Shown one piece after another: positions 1 to 8,184 of a stretch of 64,000 nt of DNA. The translations under genes and the position numbers were made by a program. Source of the stretch: Streptomyces seoulensis (lineage in GTDB: Bacteria; Actinomycetota; Actinomycetes; Streptomycetales; Streptomycetaceae); assembly GCA_013364255.1 (NCBI GenBank), contig CP054936.1, forward strand, positions 5,052,853 through 5,116,852. The letters are read 5' to 3'. Every line of letters begins with the position of its first letter. Within the stretch, counting starts at the first letter, position 1. The notes below the pieces were generated by a model. That model saw only the letters and a program-made list of their open reading frames with translations, had not been told where the DNA came from and did no database searches.

Positions 1-2
1 GC

Positions 3-620
3 GACGGCACCCATGTTTCACGTGAAACGGCGGCCTTGGACCGTCCTGCGGGCCGCGCACGCACCCCCAGCACCGGCCCGGGCCGCAAGAACCGTGCGCC
101 TCGCGGCCGTCGCCGGATCGCCGTCCTGGGCACCGCGTTCACCGTCGCCGCCCTCGGTGTCGCCTCGGTGGTCGTGGTCTCCCTCCACGACGACCAGGAC
201 GCCGGCACCACCGCTCACGGCCGGCCGAGCGCCGCGGCGGACACCTTCTCCGAGGGCGCCCTGCCCCAGCAGGTGTCCGGCCTGCTCGCCAAGGCGACCC
301 AGAACTCACCCAACCCGGCCCACCCGCCGCACAGCTTCGGCCTTGAGTCGGACAAGGGCAGCGGCAAGCCGCACGTCCTCAAGAGCGAGCCCACCACCGT
401 CCCGCTCCCCTCCTGCGTCCAGCAGGGCCTCAACAGCACCGAGTCCCCGCTCGCGGCCAAGGCCGGCATCTACGACGGCAAGGACGCCTATCTCGTCGTC
501 CTGCCCGACGCCGAAGGCGACCCGACCCGTGTCACGGCCTACCTGGTGGACGCGACCTGCGTGCGCCATCCCTCGGTCGCGGCCAAGGTCCTGTTGAACC
601 GCTCCTATCCTCGTTCCTGA
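3..620 (+). CDS. C-terminal part of single-pass membrane protein, probable anti-sigma factor
   Basis: The frame is open to the left edge, so the gene is 5'-truncated; a TTG at 36 is an internal codon rather than a convincing start. From the edge one reads a basic cytoplasmic linker, one membrane helix (about codons 39-60, rich in Ala/Val) and an outside domain of about 145 residues with two cysteines. In Streptomyces the gene just upstream of trxBA encodes the membrane partner of the ECF sigma factor SigM, and the topology fits an anti-sigma factor whose zinc-binding N-terminus lies off-window. That role is inferred from position and topology only. A parS site is embedded in the coding sequence and is translated as Val-Ser-Arg-Glu-Thr. 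Confidence 0.6.
   Translation, partial: DGTHVSRETAALDRPAGRARTPSTGPGRKNRAPRGRRRIAVLGTAFTVAALGVASVVVVSLHDDQDAGTTAHGRPSAAADTFSEGALPQQVSGLLAKATQNSPNPAHPPHSFGLESDKGSGKPHVLKSEPTTVPLPSCVQQGLNSTESPLAAKAGIYDGKDAYLVVLPDAEGDPTRVTAYLVDATCVRHPSVAAKVLLNRSYPRS
14..29. promoter_or_regulatory. parS site 1 (inside a coding gene)
   Basis: TGTTTCACGTGAAACG contains the perfect 14-bp ParB-binding palindrome GTTTCACGTGAAAC. It is the leftmost of five copies in the first 5.5 kb. It lies inside the membrane-protein gene and is read as VSRET. Confidence 0.95.
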
Positions 621-709
621 GACCCCACGTCCCGGACCCACGGACGCTTGGCCCCTTCGCTGCGCGGTATCCCGTACGTGGGGGCGCTCGCGTGTGCCCG
701 GGCAGAGCG

Positions 710-735
710 GGAATGCGCGCCCCTTAGGATCCGTT
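710..735 (+). promoter_or_regulatory. SigR-type promoter of trxBA
   Basis: GGAAT at 710-714 is separated by exactly 18 bases from GTT at 733-735. This matches the GGAAT-N18-GTT consensus of the thiol-stress sigma factor SigR, which is known to drive trxBA in Streptomyces coelicolor. It lies about 70 bases upstream of the trxB start. It implies that oxidised thiols induce trxB and trxA. Confidence 0.85.
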
Positions 736-806
736 GGGTGGGGTGAGAGCAGAGAGAAGGGCTCCCCCCGGCCGTAGGACACAGTCCAGAGACGAGGAAT
801 CAAGCC

Positions 807-1778
807 GTGAGCGACGTCCGTAACGTGATCATCATCGGCTCCGGGCCTGCCGGCTACACGGCGGCGCTCTACACCGCGCGTGCCTCGCTGAAGCCGCTGG
901 TGTTCGAGGGTGCCGTCACCGCGGGTGGTGCGCTGATGAACACCACCGAGGTGGAGAACTTCCCGGGCTTCCGCGACGGCATCATGGGCCCCGACCTCAT
1001 GGACAACATGCGTGCCCAGGCCGAGCGCTTCGGCGCCGAGCTGGTGCCGGACGACATCGTCTCCGTCGACCTGTCGGGCGAGATCAAGACCGTCACGGAC
1101 ACCGTGGGCACGGTGCACCGGGCGAGGGCCGTCATCGTCACCACCGGCTCGCAGCACCGCAAGCTGGGCCTGCCGAACGAGGACGCGCTGTCGGGCCGCG
1201 GTGTGTCCTGGTGCGCCACCTGCGACGGCTTCTTCTTCAGGGACCAGGACATCGCCGTGATCGGCGGCGGCGACACCGCGATGGAGGAGGCCACCTTCCT
1301 CTCGCGCTTCGCCAAGTCCGTGACGATCGTGCACCGCCGGGACACCCTGCGCGCGTCCAAGGCGATGCAGGAGCGCGCCTTCGGCGACCCGAAGATCAAG
1401 TTCGTCTGGGACAGCGAGGTCGCCGAGATCCAGGGCGAGCAGAAGCTCTCCGGCCTGAAGCTGCGCAACCTCAAGACGGGCGAGCTCTCCGACCTCCCGG
1501 TGACGGGACTGTTCATCGCGATCGGCCACGACCCGCGGACCGAGCTGTTCAAGGGCCAGCTGGACCTGGACGACGAGGGCTACCTGAAGGTGCAGTCCCC
1601 CTCGACGCGCACCAACCTCACGGGTGTCTTCGGCGCCGGCGACGTCGTCGACCACACCTACCGCCAGGCCATCACCGCGGCCGGTACCGGCTGCTCCGCG
1701 GCTCTCGACGCCGAACGCTTCCTCGCCGCCCTCGCGGACAACGAGCAGAAGGCGGAGCCCGAGAAGAGCACTGTCTGA
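807..1778 (+). CDS. trxB: Thioredoxin reductase
   Basis: This cytoplasmic flavoenzyme of 323 residues uses NADPH to reduce thioredoxin. The N-terminal FAD-binding motif GSGPAGYTAALY, the redox-active Cys136-Ala-Thr-Cys139 pair, the NADPH-binding GGGDTAMEEA motif and the C-terminal FAD motif GVFGAGDV appear in the order typical of bacterial low-molecular-weight TrxR. The start is GTG at 807, with a GAGGAA-type ribosome binding site just upstream. trxA follows after 45 bases, so the two form a trxBA operon behind the SigR-type promoter at 710. Length and motifs are normal and assignment is secure. Confidence 0.98.
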   Translation: MSDVRNVIIIGSGPAGYTAALYTARASLKPLVFEGAVTAGGALMNTTEVENFPGFRDGIMGPDLMDNMRAQAERFGAELVPDDIVSVDLSGEIKTVTDTVGTVHRARAVIVTTGSQHRKLGLPNEDALSGRGVSWCATCDGFFFRDQDIAVIGGGDTAMEEATFLSRFAKSVTIVHRRDTLRASKAMQERAFGDPKIKFVWDSEVAEIQGEQKLSGLKLRNLKTGELSDLPVTGLFIAIGHDPRTELFKGQLDLDDEGYLKVQSPSTRTNLTGVFGAGDVVDHTYRQAITAAGTGCSAALDAERFLAALADNEQKAEPEKSTV

Positions 1779-1823
1779 CCTCCCGCCCCACCCCACCGCA
1801 CCACATCAGTTAAGGAGCCCGCA

Positions 1824-2156
1824 GTGGCCGGCACCCTGAAGAACGTGACCGACGCCTCCTTCGACGAGGACGTCCTCAAGAACGACAAGCCCGTCCTGGT
1901 GGACTTCTGGGCCGCCTGGTGCGGTCCGTGCCGCCAGATCGCCCCCTCGCTGGAGGCGATCGCCGCCGAGCACGGCGACAAGATCGAGATCGTCAAGCTC
2001 AACATCGACGAGAACCCGGCCACGGCGGCCAAGTACGGCGTCATGTCGATCCCGACGCTGAACGTCTACCAGAACGGCGAGGTCGCCAAGACCATCGTCG
2101 GTGCGAAGCCGAAGGCCGCGATCGTCCGCGACCTCGACGACTTCCTGAGCGAGTAG
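1824..2156 (+). CDS. trxA: Thioredoxin
   Basis: A 110-residue cytoplasmic dithiol-disulfide oxidoreductase with the classical Trp-Cys33-Gly-Pro-Cys36 active site and the cis-proline segment MSIPTLNVY. It reduces cytoplasmic disulfides and is recycled by the upstream trxB product. GTG start at 1824 is preceded by AAGGAG at a good distance. It is the last gene of the trxBA operon: a parS site and a strong hairpin terminator follow. Confidence 0.98.
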   Translation: MAGTLKNVTDASFDEDVLKNDKPVLVDFWAAWCGPCRQIAPSLEAIAAEHGDKIEIVKLNIDENPATAAKYGVMSIPTLNVYQNGEVAKTIVGAKPKAAIVRDLDDFLSE

Positions 2157-2184
2157 TCCGCTGGGCCGTCTCGACGGCGGCACA

Positions 2185-2200
2185 TGTTTCACGTGAAACA
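2185..2200. promoter_or_regulatory. parS site 2
   Basis: A perfect 16-bp palindrome TGTTTCACGTGAAACA in the short gap after trxA, immediately before the trxA terminator. It is one of two copies in this cluster that do not lie in a gene. Confidence 0.95.
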
Positions 2201-2202
2201 CG

Positions 2203-2232
2203 AATGGGCCAACCCCGATGGGTTGGCCCATT
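2203..2232. terminator. Bidirectional hairpin terminator between trxA and the acetyltransferase gene
   Basis: A perfect 13-bp stem (AATGGGCCAACCC at 2203-2215 with its complement at 2220-2232) closes on a CGAT loop. It lies between the convergent ends of trxA (2156) and the minus-strand gene ending at 2248, so it can serve both. Confidence 0.85.
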
Positions 2233-2247
2233 CTGCTTGAGCGACGC

Positions 2248-2865
2248 CTACAGCGGCCGTAGCGCCGGTTCCTTCTGCACCGCTCCCAGCAGGCGGTCGA
2301 GCGCCATCTCCACGTCTTCCTTCCAGGACAGGGTCGAGCGCAGCTCCAGCCGCAGCCGTGGGTGCGTGGGGTGGTGCCGGACCGTCTTGAAGCCCACCGC
2401 CAGCAGATGGTCCGCCGGCAGGATGCAGGCGGGTTCCTTCCACCGTGCGTCCCCGAAGGCCTCGACGGCCTTGAAGCCGCGCCGCAGCAGATCCTTGGCA
2501 ACCGTCTGGACCATCACCCGCCCCAGCCCCTGCCCCTGATAGCCCGGCATGATGAAGCCGGTCATCAGCTGCACCGCGTCCGGGGAGATCGGGCTGGTGG
2601 GGAACGCCGTGGAACGGGGCACATAGGCGGGGGGCGCGTAGAGCACGAACCCCACCGGAACGTCGTCGACATAGACGACGCGGCCGCAGGAGCCCCAGTC
2701 CAGCAGGACGGCGGAGATCCACGCCTCCTTCTCCGAGGCGGCTCGGTCGGCCTTCAGCGCGGCCTCTCCGCTGACGGGGTCCAACTCCCAGAAGACGCAC
2801 CCACGACAGCGCCGGGGAAGATCCGGAAGGTTGTCGAGTGTGAGCGGCAGCAGCCTACGGCCCAT
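2248..2865 (-). CDS. GNAT-family N-acetyltransferase
   Basis: A 205-residue cytoplasmic protein with an acetyl-CoA-binding segment, MPGYQGQGLGRVMV (the Q/RxxGxG/A signature of GNAT enzymes), followed by the typical alpha/beta tail. The substrate cannot be told from sequence. The same gene sits between trxA and parB in other Streptomyces, so it is part of the conserved origin-proximal order. ATG start at 2865. It shares the terminator at 2203-2232 with trxA and is separated from parB by about 210 bases that include the parB terminator hairpin. Confidence 0.85.
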   Translation of the reverse strand: MGRRLLPLTLDNLPDLPRRCRGCVFWELDPVSGEAALKADRAASEKEAWISAVLLDWGSCGRVVYVDDVPVGFVLYAPPAYVPRSTAFPTSPISPDAVQLMTGFIMPGYQGQGLGRVMVQTVAKDLLRRGFKAVEAFGDARWKEPACILPADHLLAVGFKTVRHHPTHPRLRLELRSTLSWKEDVEMALDRLLGAVQKEPALRPL

Positions 2866-3000
2866 GAAGGCTGATCCTCGCTTCCTGCGCCTACAACGTC
2901 ACGAGCGGCTGGAAAGCATGAGTACCGCCCGGTGGATGTGCCATGCCCGATCGCATCGTAACCGCGGCACGATCTCCTCGACACCGACAGAAAGCAAAGA

Positions 3001-3036
3001 GCGGGCCGTGTTCCGGTACCACCGGTCACGACCCGC
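3001..3036 (-). terminator. Hairpin downstream of parB
   Basis: GCGGGCCGTG (3001-3010) pairs with CACGACCCGC (3027-3036), with one G-U wobble, and the loop itself holds a CCGG(T/A) dyad. It lies 44 bases beyond the parB stop. The 2866-3079 gap contains nothing else I can support. Confidence 0.55.
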
Positions 3037-3079
3037 CCCTGCCGAGCGACCGGCCCTGAGGACTCGTCCGCGAGTGACC

Positions 3080-4198
3080 TCAGGCGTCCTCCTCCGTCTC
3101 CTCCGCACCGCCGTCCAGAAGACTCTTCTGCAACACCGGGCCCTCGCCCGGCGCCAGCGAGCCGAGGATGCGCTCCAAATCCTCCATGGAGGCGAACTCG
3201 ACGGTGATCTTGCCCTTCTTCTGGCCCAGGTCGACCTTCACCCGGGTCTCGAAGCGGTCGGACAGACGGGTCGCGAGATCCGACAGGGCCGGGGAGACCC
3301 GCCCGCCGGCCCGTGGGCCCTTCGAGCGCTGCGCCGTCGACGGCCGCGATCCCATCAGGGTCACGATCTCCTCGACGGCCCGCACCGACAGCCCCTCGGC
3401 CACGATCCGGTGAGCCAGCCGGTCCTGCTCCTCGGAGTCCTCCACCGAGAGCAGCGCCCGCGCATGTCCTGCGGAGAGCACCCCGGCGGCGACCCGGCGC
3501 TGCACGGCGGGCGAGAGTTTCAGCAGCCGCAGCGTGTTGGAGACCTGGGGACGGGAGCGCCCGATCCGGTCCGCCAGCTGGTCATGGGTGCAGCTGAAGT
3601 CCTTCAGCAGCTGGTCGTAGGCGGCCGCCTCCTCCAGCGGATTCAGCTGGGCCCGGTGGAGGTTCTCCAGCAGGGCGTCCAGGAGGAGCTTCTCGTCGTC
3701 CGTGGCCCGCACGATCGCCGGGATCGCTTCCAGACCCGCTTCACGGCAGGCCCGCCAGCGCCGCTCACCCATGATGAGTTCGTAGCGCTCCGGGCCGAGC
3801 TGCCGTACGACGACCGGCTGGAGGAGGCCGACCTCCCTGATGGAGGTGACGAGCTCGGCCAGCGCGTCCTCGTCGAAGACGTCACGCGGCTGGCGCGGGT
3901 TCGGGGTGATGGCGTCGAGCGGGATTTCGGCGAAGTGCGCACCCATGGGAGGTGCGGGAAGCTCCGCCGCAGTGCTCGGCGTCGGCTCCTCCGTTTCACG
4001 TGAAACAGGCGGCAACGCGGCCACCCGCGCGGCGGCCACCCCCCGGTCGCCCCGTTCCGCGGTCAGTACCGGCACGGCTGCGGGGGAGGTCGAAGCAGCA
4101 CTCCCCGCGGTCGCCTGAGCCGGCGCCCTCTCCCCGGTCGGGGCAGCGGGGATCAGTGCCCCAAGACCACGGCCCAACGCCCTCCGTCGCTCGCTCAC
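3080..4198 (-). CDS. parB: Chromosome partitioning protein ParB
   Basis: A 372-residue DNA-binding CTPase that loads at parS sites and spreads to organise the origin for segregation. It has a basic N-terminal segment (RRALGRGLGALIP) that in this family contacts ParA, a long Ala/Pro-rich linker, then the ParB nuclease-like domain with PRxxFDEDALAEL and GERRWRACREAG, the helix-turn-helix (DRIGRSRPQVSNTLRLL) and a C-terminal dimerisation region. Start GTG at 4198 overlaps the parA stop by four bases (GTGA), so translation is coupled to parA. The linker contains a parS site read as VSRET. Confidence 0.97.
   Translation of the reverse strand: MSERRRALGRGLGALIPAAPTGERAPAQATAGSAASTSPAAVPVLTAERGDRGVAAARVAALPPVSRETEEPTPSTAAELPAPPMGAHFAEIPLDAITPNPRQPRDVFDEDALAELVTSIREVGLLQPVVVRQLGPERYELIMGERRWRACREAGLEAIPAIVRATDDEKLLLDALLENLHRAQLNPLEEAAAYDQLLKDFSCTHDQLADRIGRSRPQVSNTLRLLKLSPAVQRRVAAGVLSAGHARALLSVEDSEEQDRLAHRIVAEGLSVRAVEEIVTLMGSRPSTAQRSKGPRAGGRVSPALSDLATRLSDRFETRVKVDLGQKKGKITVEFASMEDLERILGSLAPGEGPVLQKSLLDGGAEETEEDA
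3992..4007. promoter_or_regulatory. parS site 3 (inside parB)
   Basis: CGTTTCACGTGAAACA with a perfect 14-bp core at 3993-4006. It lies in the linker-coding part of parB and is translated there as VSRET. Confidence 0.95.
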
Positions 4199-5268
4199 TG
4201 AATGCCCTCCACCATGCTCGCGTCGCTCTGTGCGCCGGAGTGAGCGTGGGTGGCGTCATAGCTGACCCCTACGCCCCTCAGCGCGATTTCTCGTGCCGCC
4301 TCAAGGTATGAGAGGGCACCGCTCGATCCTGGATCGTAGGTCAGCACCGTCTGGCCGTAGCTGGGCGCCTCGGAGATACGGACGGAGCGGGGAATGCTGG
4401 TCCGCAGGACCTCGTCACCGAAGTGCGTGCGCACTTCCTCCGCGACCTGGGACGCCAGGCGCGTCCGGCCGTCGTACATGGTGAGCAGGATGGTCGAGAC
4501 GTGCAGCGTGGGGTTCAGATGTCCGCGCACGAGGTCGACGTTGCGCAGCAGCTGCCCCAGGCCCTCCAGCGCGTAGTACTCGCACTGGATCGGGATCAGG
4601 ACTTCCTCACCGGCGACCAGCGCGTTGACGGTCAGCAGGCCGAGCGAGGGCGGGCAGTCGATGAGGATGTAGTCCAGCGGCTGCTCGTAGGCCTGGATGG
4701 CCCGCTGGAGCCGGCTCTCCCGGGCCACCAGGGACACCAGCTCGATCTCCGCACCGGCGAGATCGATCGTGGCGGGGGCGCAGAAGAGACCCTCGACATC
4801 GGCGACCGGCTGGACGACCTCGGCCAGCGGCCTGCTCTCCACCAGCACGTCGTAGATGGAGGGGACCTCGGCGTGGTGGTCGATGCCCAACGCGGTGGAG
4901 GCGTTGCCCTGCGGGTCGAGGTCGATCACCAGGACACGGCCGCCGTGCAGGGCCAGGGAGGCGGCCAGATTGACCGTGGTGGTCGTCTTGCCCACGCCGC
5001 CCTTCTGGTTGGCGACCACGATGATGCGGGTCTGTTCGGGCCGTGGCAGACCATCGCCGGCGCGGCCCAGAGCCTCGACCGCCAGTTGGGCGGCACGACC
5101 GATGGGAGTGTCGTCCATCGGGGGCGGTGTTTCACGTGAAACATGTTCCCCCATGGACTCGGTACGGGGACCGGGGACCGGATCGGTCATCGGTCCCGCG
5201 ATGTTGGCGTCGGACCGCAAGGATTCACTCTCCTCGACTTCAGGCTCGCAATGAACAGAGCCTGCCAT
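4195..5268 (-). CDS. parA: Chromosome partitioning ATPase ParA
   Basis: A 357-residue Walker-type ATPase that works with ParB to place chromosomes, especially during sporulation septation. The deviant Walker A KGGVGKT is at residues 89-95, followed by DLDPQGNAS and LIDCPPSLG. I chose ATG at 5268 because a GAAGG ribosome binding site precedes it by about five bases. The frame stays open to 5466, but the extra N-terminus would run through parS site 5 and looks unlike coding sequence. The first 80 or so residues are a poorly conserved extension that contains parS site 4 as VSRET (residues 43-47). parB overlaps its end. Confidence 0.95.
   Translation of the reverse strand: MAGSVHCEPEVEESESLRSDANIAGPMTDPVPGPRTESMGEHVSRETPPPMDDTPIGRAAQLAVEALGRAGDGLPRPEQTRIIVVANQKGGVGKTTTTVNLAASLALHGGRVLVIDLDPQGNASTALGIDHHAEVPSIYDVLVESRPLAEVVQPVADVEGLFCAPATIDLAGAEIELVSLVARESRLQRAIQAYEQPLDYILIDCPPSLGLLTVNALVAGEEVLIPIQCEYYALEGLGQLLRNVDLVRGHLNPTLHVSTILLTMYDGRTRLASQVAEEVRTHFGDEVLRTSIPRSVRISEAPSYGQTVLTYDPGSSGALSYLEAAREIALRGVGVSYDATHAHSGAQSDASMVEGIQ
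5128..5143. promoter_or_regulatory. parS site 4 (inside parA)
   Basis: Perfect 16-bp TGTTTCACGTGAAACA within the N-terminal extension of parA. Confidence 0.95.
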
Positions 5269-5425
5269 GCCTTCGGGGTCGCGAACCAGTGAGGCCCGGC
5301 GTTCTGTGGAGAAATCCACCTCTGTGGACAACTCCGTTACCTCTCCGAGTGAACCGAGAGGCTTGCGGTCGCGCGGTGGGGCCGCAGCGCGGCCACGGTT
5401 GATGATGCCGTGCAGCAGAGAGCGA

Positions 5426-5441
5426 CGTTTCACGTGAAACA
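5426..5441. promoter_or_regulatory. parS site 5 (upstream of parA)
   Basis: CGTTTCACGTGAAACA, core 5427-5440, in the parA-rsmG gap, about 160 bases upstream of the chosen parA start. It may help autoregulate parAB. Confidence 0.95.
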
Positions 5442-5529
5442 CGATGCCCAGCGGCGACGGCCCCACTGCCGCGACACTCCGTCATGAGGCGGTTTGACAC
5501 CTTGCGTGGAGTTTCCTCCCCCGAACGGA

Positions 5530-6246
5530 CTACCGACGACGGCGGGCCCGTCCCGTCCGCGCGGCCTTCGCGCGTTTGGCCGCGAAGCGCACACCACCAG
5601 GGCTCTCGCCGACCTCGACCCGCACCACGGTGGACAGCGGATCCACGACACCCTCGCCCACGTGCAGGATGGAGGTCTCCACCGCGCCCAACTTGGTCAG
5701 GGCGGTGGCCGCGCTCTTCAGCTCCTCCTCGGCCGTGTCCCCCTTGAGCGCGAGCATCTCGCCGTACGGGCGCAGCAGCGGGATGCCCCAGGTGGCCAGC
5801 CGGTCCAGGGGCGCGACCGCGCGCGCGGTGACCACATGGACCGGTGTGACCGTGCCCATGACCTCCTCGGCACGGCCCCGGACCACGGTGACGTGATCCA
5901 GGCCCAGGAGTTCGACGACCTCGCTCAGGAAGTTGGTGCGCCGCAGCAGCGGCTCCAGCAGCGTGATCTTCAGGTCCTCACGGACCAGGGCCAGCGGGAT
6001 GCCCGGCAGGCCGGCGCCGGAGCCGACGTCGCACACCGTCACCCCCTCGGGCACCACCTCGGAGAGCACCGCGCAGTTCAGCAGGTGCCGCTCCCACAGG
6101 CGTGGCACCTCGCGCGGGCCGATGAGACCTCGCTGCACTCCGGCCTCGGCCAGCAGCTCGGCGTACCGGACCGCGTCAGCGAAGCGATCACCGAATACGT
6201 CGCGCGCCTGCTCGGGCGCAGGGGGGAGCTCCGCTGCCTCCGTCAC
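5530..6246 (-). CDS. rsmG: 16S rRNA 7-methylguanosine methyltransferase RsmG (GidB)
   Basis: A SAM-dependent methyltransferase of 238 residues that modifies G527 (E. coli numbering) of 16S rRNA; loss causes low-level streptomycin resistance in Streptomyces. The GidB core is clear: RLWERHLLNCAVL, then the SAM-binding VCDVGSGAGLPGIPLAL, and TARAVAPLDRL. I chose GTG at 6246 because GGAAGG lies nine bases upstream; an ATG eight codons earlier at 6270 has no such site. The C-terminus is a basic Arg-rich tail. It lies in the same direction as jag and parA. Confidence 0.96.
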   Translation of the reverse strand: MTEAAELPPAPEQARDVFGDRFADAVRYAELLAEAGVQRGLIGPREVPRLWERHLLNCAVLSEVVPEGVTVCDVGSGAGLPGIPLALVREDLKITLLEPLLRRTNFLSEVVELLGLDHVTVVRGRAEEVMGTVTPVHVVTARAVAPLDRLATWGIPLLRPYGEMLALKGDTAEEELKSAATALTKLGAVETSILHVGEGVVDPLSTVVRVEVGESPGGVRFAAKRAKAARTGRARRRR

Positions 6247-6316
6247 GGGAACCGTCCTTCCGTACCGCATCAGCGCCGCCGGCGCCGACCACCAGAATCA
6301 TCAGGCTGACAAAGTT

Positions 6317-6347
6317 CCGGCCCCGCCTGCGCAACAGACGGGGCCGG
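6317..6347 (-). terminator. Hairpin between jag and rsmG
   Basis: CCGGCCCCG (6317-6325) pairs perfectly with CGGGGCCGG (6339-6347), with two more possible pairs toward the loop. It lies 17 bases beyond the jag stop. It may terminate the rpmH-jag transcript or attenuate it before rsmG. Confidence 0.5.
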
Positions 6348-6363
6348 TGGAACGTGGTACCGC

Positions 6364-6876
6364 TCAGGCGGGGAGCACGACGACGAAGCGCTGCGGCTCC
6401 TCGCCCTCGGACTCGCTGCGCAGGCCCGCGGCCTTGACCGCGTCGTGCACCACCTTGCGCTCGAAGGGGCTCATCGGCTTCAGCTTCACGGACTCGCCGC
6501 TGGCCCTGGCCTCGGCCGCGGCCTTCGCACCCAGCTCGGACAGCTCGGTCCGCTTCTTGGCGCGGTAGCCGCCGATGTCCAGCATGAGACGGCTGCGCTC
6601 ACCGGTGTCCCGGTGCACGGCCAGGCGCGTCAGTTCCTGGAGCGCCTCCAGCACCTCGCCGTCCCGTCCGACCAGCTTCTGCAGGTCCCGGCCGCCGGCG
6701 TCGCTGATGATCGACACAGAGGCACGGTCGGCCTCGACGTCCATGTCGATGTCGCCGTCGAGGTCGGCGATGTCCAGCAGACCCTCGAGGTAGTCCGCCG
6801 CGATCTCGCCCTCCTGCTCCAGGCGGGTCAGGGCGTCTGCACCCTCGGCAGCGGCGGAGGTGGTGCCTTCCGTCAC
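6364..6876 (-). CDS. jag: Jag/KhpB-like KH-R3H RNA-binding protein
   Basis: A 170-residue cytoplasmic RNA-binding protein with an acidic N-terminal segment, a type II KH domain around residues 50-105 (containing GRDGEVLEALQ) and a C-terminal R3H domain (the LKPMSPFERKVVHDAV region). It lacks the N-terminal Jag domain seen in Firmicutes, as is normal in actinobacteria. It is 15 bases downstream of yidC in the conserved rpmH-rnpA-yidD-yidC-jag run, hinting at co-expression with membrane insertion. GTG start at 6876. Confidence 0.93.
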   Translation of the reverse strand: MTEGTTSAAAEGADALTRLEQEGEIAADYLEGLLDIADLDGDIDMDVEADRASVSIISDAGGRDLQKLVGRDGEVLEALQELTRLAVHRDTGERSRLMLDIGGYRAKKRTELSELGAKAAAEARASGESVKLKPMSPFERKVVHDAVKAAGLRSESEGEEPQRFVVVLPA

Positions 6877-6891
6877 GGGATGGGCTCCTTC

Positions 6892-8181
6892 TTACTTCTT
6901 GGACGGGGACTTGGGCCGCTGCGGACCCTTGCGCTGACCGGACTGGGCCTTGCTCCGGGCGCCGTTGCCGGGCTTGGAGGCGGGCTTGCCGGCGGCGGCG
7001 GACGGGGCGTCCTGCGGCTCGGTGGACTTGGTCAGCGACGTGGTCGGCTCGGATTCCTCGTCATCGGCTCCGGCCGCCTTCGGGCCGCCCGACTGGCGCT
7101 GGGACTTGCTCTGCCGCTTGGGCTGCTGCCGCCGCTGGGCGGTGCCGGCGACCGTCGTCGTGCCGTCCTCGGACTCGACGACGGCGGCGCTCTCGCCCTT
7201 CACCACGGTGCCGTCGGCCTGGGCGACCAGGCCCGCCTTGGAGAGCCCGTTGATGAACTTGCGCTCGAACTCGTTGCGCTCGCGGCCCTTGGCGACGATC
7301 GCCTTGACGATGGCCTTCTCGCCCCGGGTGCGGGTCTTGCCGTGGTGCGTGACGTGCTTGAGCAGCCGCTCCAGGTAGGAGGCCTGGGCCTTGGAACCCG
7401 GGGTCGGGTTGTTGCGGATCACGAACATCTGCTGGCCCATGGTCCACACGTTGGTGGTCAGCCAGTAGACGAGGACACCGACCGGGAAGCGGATGCCGAA
7501 GAAGGCGAACATGATGGGGAAGACGTACATCAGCATCTTCTGCTGCTGCATGAACGGCGTCTTCACCGTGGTGTCGACGTTCTTCGTCATCAGCTGGCGC
7601 TGCGTGTAGAACTGCGACCCCGACATCAGGATGATCATGACGGCGGTGACGATCCGCACGTCGGTGAGCGACGCGCCGAGCTTCTGCACCGTGTCGGCGC
7701 TGTCCAGGAACTTCGCGGCCAGCGGGGCGCCGAAGATGTGCGCCTGCCGGGCGCTGGCGAGCAGCGAGTCGTTGATGTACCCGATCTTGTTGCCCGAGGC
7801 GATGCCGTTGAGCACGTGGTACAGGGCGAAGAAGAACGGGGACTGCGCCAGGATGGGAAGGCACGAGGAGAGCGGGTTGGTGCCCGCCTCCTTGTACAGC
7901 TTCATCATCTCTTCGGACTGACGCTGCTTGTCGTTCTTGTAGCGCTCCTGGATCTTCTTCATCTCCGGCTGGAGCGTCTGCATCGCGCGGGTCGCCTTGA
8001 TCTGCTTCACGAAGAGCGGGATCAGGCAGATGCGGATCAGGATCACCAGGGACACGATGGACAGGCCCCAGGCCCACCCGGTGTCAGGCCCGAAGATCGC
8101 GCCGTAGACCTTGTGGAACTGGACGATGACCCAGGAGACGGGCCAGGTGATGAAACTGAAGAGGCTGGCAATCGTGTCCAC
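6892..8181 (-). CDS. yidC: Membrane protein insertase YidC
   Basis: A 429-residue polytopic membrane protein that inserts and folds membrane proteins, alone or with SecYEG. The conserved core begins with a first helix (residues about 8-40), a charged hairpin (MKKIQERYKNDKQRQSEEMMKLYKE) and helices including GTNPLSSCLPILAQSPFFFALYHVL; three further helices follow. The C-terminal 150 residues are a Lys/Arg- and Ser-rich cytoplasmic tail that could contact ribosomes. GTG start at 8181, three bases after the yidD stop. Confidence 0.96.
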   Translation of the reverse strand: MDTIASLFSFITWPVSWVIVQFHKVYGAIFGPDTGWAWGLSIVSLVILIRICLIPLFVKQIKATRAMQTLQPEMKKIQERYKNDKQRQSEEMMKLYKEAGTNPLSSCLPILAQSPFFFALYHVLNGIASGNKIGYINDSLLASARQAHIFGAPLAAKFLDSADTVQKLGASLTDVRIVTAVMIILMSGSQFYTQRQLMTKNVDTTVKTPFMQQQKMLMYVFPIMFAFFGIRFPVGVLVYWLTTNVWTMGQQMFVIRNNPTPGSKAQASYLERLLKHVTHHGKTRTRGEKAIVKAIVAKGRERNEFERKFINGLSKAGLVAQADGTVVKGESAAVVESEDGTTTVAGTAQRRQQPKRQSKSQRQSGGPKAAGADDEESEPTTSLTKSTEPQDAPSAAAGKPASKPGNGARSKAQSGQRKGPQRPKSPSKK

Positions 8182-8184
8182 TAA

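Noticed and set aside
306..1796. Long minus-strand ORF of 496 codons opposite trxB
   Set aside because: It is antisense to the clear trxB gene and its own sequence is Arg/Gly/Ala/Val noise, a common effect of high GC.
5269..5466. Longer ParA start
   Set aside because: The extension runs through parS site 5 and has no ribosome binding site at its start, while ATG 5268 has one.
6445..8184. Plus-strand ORF of 579 codons opposite jag and yidC
   Set aside because: It is antisense to two secure genes and is made of Leu/Gly/His/Arg low-complexity sequence.
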